Origin: Lasiodiplodia sp. COLG20
Taxonomy: Eukaryota; Ascomycota; Dothideomycetes; Botryosphaeriales; Botryosphaeriaceae
DNA: 64,000 bases
Assembly (NCBI GenBank): GCA_009801085.1
Contig: VNWV01000001.1
Span: 2,046,001 to 2,110,000, forward strand
Reading direction: 5' to 3'
Under the pieces are notes generated by a model that did not search any database, was not told the origin of the DNA, and worked only from the letters and a program-made list of their open reading frames with translations. Shown here one piece after another: positions 57,672 to 64,000 of this stretch (its first letter is position 1; every line of letters begins with the position of its first letter). The position numbers and the translations under genes are program-made.

Positions 57672-59354
57672 TCAGAAGAGGTGTTCAAAAAGACTTTGGA
57701 ATGATGGAGAGAAGTATTGATTGCGTCTCAGCAAAGAAAACGCGTCCGTTTGGCACAGCCTCGTTGGAAAGGTGACAGCTCAGCTAACGCTGAAGAGATG
57801 CCAAGATGACAAGTCTGTGAGTATTCGTGTAAACAAACGATAAAGACGTGCGTTTGTTCATTCATACCCAGTTATTATTGATCCATGATTGATTCATTTG
57901 AAATAGCACCGACGGCCGTCCGTAATCGAGTCCGAGTTGTAAAATGATTAAATATAAGTCTGGGGTTTGCTTATAAGGAATTCTCTCTGAGCATAGCTGA
58001 CGTGCCGCTAACTGCTATGGAGCTACTTCAAGCTTCGCTTCTTGCGGTCAAATTTGGCAATGTGACAACGTCGAGAGTTTTATGTGTTGCCTCGTACGGA
58101 ATATGCGCTTGAACTGGACTTGTAAGTCTTTAACTCTATCAATTCGCTCCTTTCGATAAAGTGGGGTTGAGTTAAGAACCGGCAAATGATAGTAGGGTTG
58201 GTCTGGACATACTCATGTAGGAAGCGACGCCAAACTTTTCACGAGAGCCTAGTTCGGAATCTGGCGCAGAAAGCAGTTGCACGAGAGTTCTGTTTTGCGT
58301 GTGAAGTGCATAACTTCAATGTTACGACCATGGAGATATCCGCACTTAGCTATCCTCATGACCCATCACTATGGCCAAAGCCAAAGATGGCTTCCAAAGA
58401 GCACAAGACGTACCCATGAAACTGGGATAAAGGCGGCGATAGTCGTCATTTAAAGGATGGAAAAGACAGCTCGCGCAACTAGTAAATTGCAAGTCATTTG
58501 TGAAGTCGAATGAAGTCAGGGGCGCATAGGGAGATTGATGGCTGCCTGAATAGCCATGCGTACACAAATAGCGTGTTGCACTTTGTTGGTGCGGGGTTCA
58601 GGTGATTCTCATGGGTTATCTGGGAGCCGGCCAATCCTCATTTTCTGGACGCGGATAACTGCACTTGAGTACAACGTATCTCACAGTCCCAATGGAAATG
58701 CCATGTGATACGTGGTACGTAGATTTCTTTTTTCGTAGGGACAATTGAGGGGATTTAAAGGGAACAGGACCAGCCTGAAGCTCAGAAGGTGTAACGCGGG
58801 TATTCAAAGTAAGAAGCTGGCTCAGTGGCCAATTGTCACTAGCAGATTGAAATGAAACGCTAAATGTTTAACCTATGCGGAAAAGTTCTTGAAGACATCG
58901 GTTTTGCCAGTCATATTTTGCCTTCTCAAACATGAGTGGTTCCGGGTTGAGGAGCAAATGGGAGGCAAAGACGCAGGTTCAGGCCCCAGCATTGCATACC
59001 ACTGCATGCTTGGGTGTTTATGCAAAGCAAACAGTGTGTATGCGGGAACGGCCGTAGCACCAGACATCATGTGCGGACGAGACATCAGGGGCCATGCTGG
59101 CGCGTATTACATTTGGGGCGAATCACCATTGAATACTATTCTAGCGTTATCTCGCCAACACGACAACTGACAGCTGTATGGCCAGAGATACCAGGGACGA
59201 TAAACCCAGCAAATTGCAAATGCTTGTTAAGAAATCGTTCAAACCAAGTGAATCAGCGTGGGAATGGATGAAGGTAGCTACATCAGTGACATTATAGGCT
59301 ACCGAAAGAGACTTTTAAGGCCCTGAGTAATTAGATTATCAGTAGCGGAACAAT
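57672..59354. other. AT-rich spacer, 1.7 kb
   Basis: Only short frames occur, none with recognisable content. No tRNA-like fold or repeat was recognised. Confidence 0.5.
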
Positions 59355-61341
59355 TTAGAAAAGATCCGTCATCGCGCCGTGACTGGCATCTCCGACCAAT
59401 CTGGCGTATTTCGCCAAGACACCCCTGGTGACTGGCCTCTTCGGAGGTTTCCATTCAGATAGTCTCTTCTGAATCTCATCATCGCTGAGATGGACATCGA
59501 GCCTATTCTTCTCTGCATCAATTGTGATCACGTCATCGTCACGGACGATAGCGATAGGTCCTCCAACGGCTGCTTCGGGGACGATGTGGCCAACAATGAA
59601 GCCATGAGATGCTCCACTGTATCGTCCGTCGGTGATTAGTGCCACGTTTGTGAGCTTGGCGCCCATGAGTGCGGCAGATGCCTTCAACTGCTCAGGCATG
59701 CCGGGCCCACCCTTGGGACCCTCATAGCGCACGACGATGACAATGTTCTTGCCATGTGGAATCTTACCCTGGGAGAGGGCCTTGTCAAGCTCGCTCTCCT
59801 TTTCGAAGACCATAGCCGATCCTGTGAAGCTCAAGCCCTCCTTGCCCGTGATCTTTGCGACCGCACCCCCTGGGGCCAGGTTTCCGCGCAGAACCTCGAG
59901 GTGGCCAGTCTTTTTGATAGGATTGTCGAGACTGCGGATGATCTCGTTTCCTTGAGGAAGGGAAGGCCAGGACTCTAGGTTCTCCGAAAGCGTCTTGCCA
60001 GTGACAGTGAGAGTCGAGCCATCCAGTAGGCCTGCAGCGATCAGGAGCTTTTGAACTGAAGGGATGCCACCAATTTCGAAAAGCTCCGACATGAGGTACT
60101 TGCCGCTTGGAGCGAGATTCGCTATGAAAGGAATCTTGTCACTCACGCGCTGAAAGTCGTCGAGAGTGAGAGGCACACCGGCGGTGCCAGCCATGGCAAG
60201 CAAGTGGAGAACACCGTTTGTACTGCCACCAACAGCCATCATGAGAACCATAGCGTTTTCGAAAGACTTCCTTGTAAGAAGATCAAGCGGCTTAATGTTC
60301 TTCTCCATGCAGATTTTGATGCATTCAGCTGCCTTAGCGCACTCGCGCATCTTTGCTGGGCTGTCAGCAGGCGTGGACGATGAGCCCGTGACGGTAAGAC
60401 CTAGCGTTTCTATGGCCGAAGCCATCGAGTTGGCCGTGTACATGCCTCCACAGGCGCCAGGGCCAGGGCATGCATTCTTCTCCAGATCATCCATGATAGC
60501 ATCTGGCGTGATTGTAGGGTCGTGCTCGGCTCTCAGGGTGTTGTAGATCATAGCACCATGTGCCTCGAAGCAAGTCGAAATATTGATGGGCTTCTGCAGC
60601 AGCTTTGAATAGCCGGGCTTGATTGACCCACCGTAAAGCATCAGGGCTGGGCGGTTATGACGGGCCATGGCCATGACACAGCCCGGCATGTTTTTGTCGC
60701 AGCCCGGTATGCAGATGTTGGCATCGTGGTGTTGTGCGCATGTGACAGTCTCGATACTGTCGGCGATGATCTCACGGGTCTGAAGGGAGAAGCGCATGCC
60801 TGTAGGGAGGATTAGCATGCAGTGATTGTCTGAGCCTGGGTGGAACTTACCCTCTCCGCCTTGCGTAATGCCATCAGACACACCAATGGTGTTGTACTGC
60901 CATGCCAGCATCCCTTGCTTCTGAACGGCATCCTTCACGGCCTTGCCCAGATCAAGCACTTCATTGTTGTGTGTCAGCGTTATCTCGCTTTAGAGCGGCT
61001 TGGGGTTGGGCTTAGCTTACAATGCATGCTGCACGAAAGACCGGAATTAGCAAGATCAATAGCAACTATGCAGCAACGAGTACCTACTTGCATGGGTTCC
61101 CCTCCCACCAGACGGAGGCGATGCCAACCTGCGGAGCAGTCTCCATGGTCTCTTTGTCGGGCACGCCAGCTGCGTACAGCATGGCCTGGGCACCAGGGCA
61201 GTCATGGCCCCTGGTGAGGATGGTCGAGTACTTGTTTAGCATAGGCTTGCCGTCCCGAGTGGCGTCATCTGGAGCATGCGGGAAGGTGAGGAAGCGTGGC
61301 TCCTCGGGCTCTGATTGCTTCTGGAGGTTTGCTGAATCCAT
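59355..61341 (-). CDS. ilv3: Dihydroxy-acid dehydratase (ILV3 family)
   Basis: Four minus-strand exons, 61088-61341, 61021-61028 (8-nt micro-exon), 60851-60958 and 59355-60799, with introns of 59, 62 and 51 bp (the last stop-free and in frame), give 604 residues. The enzyme dehydrates 2,3-dihydroxy-3-methylbutanoate/pentanoate in valine and isoleucine synthesis using an Fe-S cluster. The cluster cysteines are visible in EGNPCNMH (which needs the micro-exon), PGCDKNMPGC and PGACGGMYTAN. DGRYSGASHGFIVGHIVPEA is the C-terminal active-site block. The start at 61341 (MDSANLQKQSEPEEP) is the only ATG; extension upstream would need TTG. The N-terminus is acidic and does not look like a mitochondrial presequence, so this may be a cytosolic or divergent paralogue of the housekeeping enzyme. 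Confidence 0.92.
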
Positions 61342-62358
61342 GGTGGAGGAAAGAGGAGGTGTCAATTGGAGAACTGGAGGCGCAATGGCCGCTGGCAGAG
61401 CGGGCAGACATTTTGAAGAAGGTGCGGGTACTGCGCTCTGAGCTACCCCTCATCGGCCGGCTATTGGTGAACCGTCTGGAGTCGGCATCGCTGGTCCACT
61501 ACTGGGCGTTGCGGAGGGCTAGCTCCACAGCGGCAGCCTATCGAAGCTTTTCCGATGTGCGCGCCGCCTGTCAGACGCCGCGAGATGGCCCTCTCGGGCC
61601 AAAGACGATGCGATGGGTGAATCAGCAGCAGTCGCCCGCTCTTGATTGGCCAATGCAATGCGGGGGGCCACTAGCCGATGCCGGCGTGCCGATTCTCCGA
61701 CGACAGCGCGGGCAGTGCCTCAGGCATCAATCCGACCCCAAGAATGCCCGCGCTGGCCCTGCATTGGGCTGGCGGGTGGACGCGGCTGGGCGCCTGCCCT
61801 GAGAATCATGGCGCCGTCGGCGGCGGGCGAACGCGCTGGCTAATGCAAGCTAGAGAGGTGCTGCAAAGAGCTGCGCAGCGCACTCTTTGTCGCGTACGTC
61901 ATAGCCAGCCCCAGCCCTGTTTTTTTGAGTCACCGAACACGGCTGCTCTTTCAACACCAAACACATAGCTGCAGCTTGCCTGCCTGCACCTAGCCTGCCG
62001 CGCCCGCACGTGTTGGAGCTTAGCGCGCTCCTCCGACAAATCGATCGCGGCGCCGGCCGTACCCGCTGCTGGGCTGCACAACTTACATACGCCCCAGCCT
62101 CGCGCCAGCGCCCACGTGGAGCACTACTGGCATTCCGCGCCCGTCAGCATTCGCCCTGCGCGCAGCCTCAACCTGGAGTCGTTGTTGCGGCGCCTCCTGA
62201 GCTCGCACGTCGGCCTCATTCTACGTGTCGATCGTTGTCCTCCACACGCGAAAGCACGCCTTGCATTCCCGCCCGTCATTGGCCCGCTGCTTGCTGCAAG
62301 CGCACTAAACCAGCTGTGCTTGGCCTCTCCTCCAGACCTCTCTGCTGTCTCGCCGGAC
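61342..62358. other. Divergent promoter, ilv3 / alpha-beta hydrolase
   Basis: 1.0 kb, GC-rich, with no supported gene. The hydrolase frame is open upstream to 62116, but it has no ATG before 62359. Confidence 0.5.
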
Positions 62359-64000
62359 ATGGAGGGTCTTCACCGTGGCCATGGCGTCTTCGCTGCTACA
62401 ATCGCCGTAATGCTGTTCGTCCAAGATGCCTTCGCCTCCATTCTTAAGCCGCAGTTTTTCTCAACTCCCGCCTCCCTCAATGCTTCTTCGCCGCCGCTCT
62501 CCGCCGACCTCGAGGGTCGATTGTCCCCCCTGATATCCCGGCTGCTCGCCCTGATTGGTGTCGATCCTGCCCGTCCGCTGTCCGTTTCAGACATGGCCAA
62601 GATCTCTCTTATCTGCGGCCTGATCCCCGGCCTGCTGCTTCACCGGCATCGGTCACAGAAGAAGGGTGACGACAACAGCAGCCTTTCAGATACCATTGGC
62701 CAAGGTGGGGACTGCAAGATGACTTGGAAGCCACACGCTAACCCCTGATGCCAGATGCCGTGGCCACTGACCCCGGTCTGCTGAAGAAGCACTCAACTTA
62801 CAAGTCATACACGGTCACTAGTACTGGCTGGACCTATCCCTCGATCCGCACCTTCTATCGTCCACACCCTCAGGGCGACAAGCTGCCCAAGAAGCCGGCT
62901 CCGCTCCCATTGCTAGTTTTCGTCCACGGACTTGGTGGTTGTGCTGCCCAGTTCCAGTCTCTCCTCACCAGTCTCGTCAACCTGGCCCCATGTCTGGCCA
63001 TCGATTTTCCAGGCTGCGGTCTTTCCGAGTTTGCGCCAAAGAACCCTCGAGCCTATCATGCCAATGTCCTCGCTGCCCTCCTCGCAACGGTGGTTGACGA
63101 ACATCGTGACAAAGAAGCCAGTCAAGGAGTGATATTCATCGGCCATAGTCTCGGTTGCTCAATCTCTGCTTATCTGGCATCATCGTCTTCTCCCGAAGCT
63201 CAGCACCTGTCGGACCATGTGCTGGGTTTCATTGCCATCTGTCCCAAGGCGGAGCCTCCGACCGAGGAAGAAGCAGCCAAGTTCAGGAAACTGCTAAGCA
63301 TTCCAAATCCAATCTTTGACCTGTGGCGTCGGTGGGATCGAAGAGGCGGAACTGAGAGTGCCAGCGTGCGGCGATTTGTTGGTCCTGACGCCGATGAGGA
63401 GACGAAGAAGCTCCAAGTCCGTTTCAATAAGCAAAGTCGCACTCCCGTCTGGAAAAGTATGGCTCTAGGGACACTCCCTAGAACATGGTACCGAGGCCAC
63501 TCGGGAATCGTAGCCAAGAAAGAGGAGGGTATGCCAGGAAAGGACATCTGGGCGGGCCTCAATATGCCAATCTTCCTCGTCGCTGGAGAAGCGGACCCCA
63601 TTACACCGCCGAACGAGCTCCGTAAAATCGCATCTTTCCTCGGTAAGGATGTCGGGTTTGCTGGGGAGAAAGGACCAGAAGCCGTTGTCGACGCGGCAGC
63701 TCCAGTCGATCTCACAAGTGCGAATGGATCGCCACGAACTTACAGGACAGGTTCCGAAACACTTCTGGACAGCCTTGACAGCGACTCGCTCCCGCCGCTT
63801 GACGTCTCGGTTACTACCGATGGAGAAGCGTCAGTGAGTCTGAGGCCTAAAGCAAAATGCCTCAAGACTGCCATCCTCCCCTCGCCCGCTTCGCACGCCT
63901 TACTCTATGCACCAGCAACAGCAAGAACTCTGGCGGGGTTGATCCAAGGCTTTCTCGCCGACCGCGTCGACAAGAGACTTTCGCTTGGCTGGCAGCTCAA
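62359..64000 (+). CDS. Alpha/beta hydrolase, 5' part (partial)
   Basis: Exon 1 62359-62704 and exon 2 from 62755, open to the right edge (50-bp intron GTGGGG...GCCAG), give about 530 visible residues. The start MEGLHRGHGVFAATIAV was chosen at the first ATG; the first helix could be a signal anchor. Another hydrophobic stretch, ISLICGLIPGLLLH, follows around residue 95. The hydrolase domain begins after the intron: FVHGLGG is the oxyanion-hole motif, AIDFPGCGLSEF follows, IGHSLGCSISAYL carries the nucleophile Ser, and FLVAGEADPITPP likely holds the acid Asp. SPASHALLYAP contains the probable catalytic His near the right end. A Ser/Thr-rich insert precedes it. Some fungal homologues continue into a dual-specificity phosphatase domain, which would lie outside the window. 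Substrate is unknown. Confidence 0.8.

Noticed and set aside
61342..61365. Eight extra N-terminal codons for the dehydratase
   Set aside because: They need a TTG start. The ATG at 61341 is in a normal position.
1..64000. tRNA genes, rRNA, CRISPR arrays, intact transposons
   Set aside because: I looked for A/B-box and T-loop words, regular spacer-repeat arrays and transposase or reverse transcriptase motifs and found none that held up by eye. A tRNAscan-SE and repeat-library run would be decisive.

Overview
The window is nuclear DNA of a filamentous ascomycete (Pezizomycotina). The evidence is short GT-AG introns of about 46-170 bp with CTRAY-like branch points, genes on both strands with roughly 0.3-4.7 kb spacers, and fungus-specific families: a ferrichrome-type siderophore NRPS, a siderophore MFS carrier, a rhodopsin-fold membrane protein and a secreted tyrosinase. 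I cannot place it to class from the sequence alone. No tRNA, rRNA, CRISPR array or intact transposon was recognised.

Layout: 1-3520 is the 3' part of an IQGAP-type cytokinesis scaffold. 4.1-5.5 kb is a NUDT19-like Nudix hydrolase. 6.4-40.6 kb looks like one iron/siderophore gene cluster: a full-length ABCB exporter (-), a four-exon siderophore MFS transporter (-), an AIF/FSP1-like flavoprotein (+) divergent from it, a SidF/SidL-type N-hydroxyornithine acyltransferase ending in a peroxisomal AKL (+), a SidI-type acyl-CoA ligase (-) and, divergent from that, a 4674-residue SidC-type NRPS with order A-T-C, A-T-C, A-T-C, T-C, T-C (+). Iron-responsive GATA motifs (ATCWGATAA, and ATCWGATAG in the sidI-sidC promoter) sit in most of the spacers. 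41.4-44.9 kb is a different island: a Gfd2-like nuclease fragment, a hypothetical gene, a second DEDD-nuclease-like gene and a minus-strand gene that looks broken. 45.9-64 kb holds ordinary genes: a secreted GH78-like rhamnosidase, a SAT4/rhodopsin-fold membrane protein, a secreted tyrosinase, a mitochondrial GHITM/Bax-inhibitor protein, a small Cys protein, a dihydroxy-acid dehydratase with an 8-nt micro-exon, and the 5' part of an alpha/beta hydrolase.

How the genes work together (inference from families): SidI would activate mevalonate as CoA ester. The SidF-like enzyme would put an anhydromevalonyl group on N5-hydroxyornithine, probably in peroxisomes. SidC would assemble a cyclic hexapeptide ferrichrome from three hydroxamates plus small amino acids. 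The ABC and MFS proteins would move siderophore out of and ferri-siderophore into the cell. In Aspergillus the SidF/SidI branch feeds fusarinine/TAFC made by SidD, while SidC makes ferricrocin. Here the fusarinine-branch acylation enzymes sit with a SidC-type synthetase and no SidD is in view. The ornithine monooxygenase (SidA) and the enoyl-CoA hydratase (SidH) are also absent from the window.
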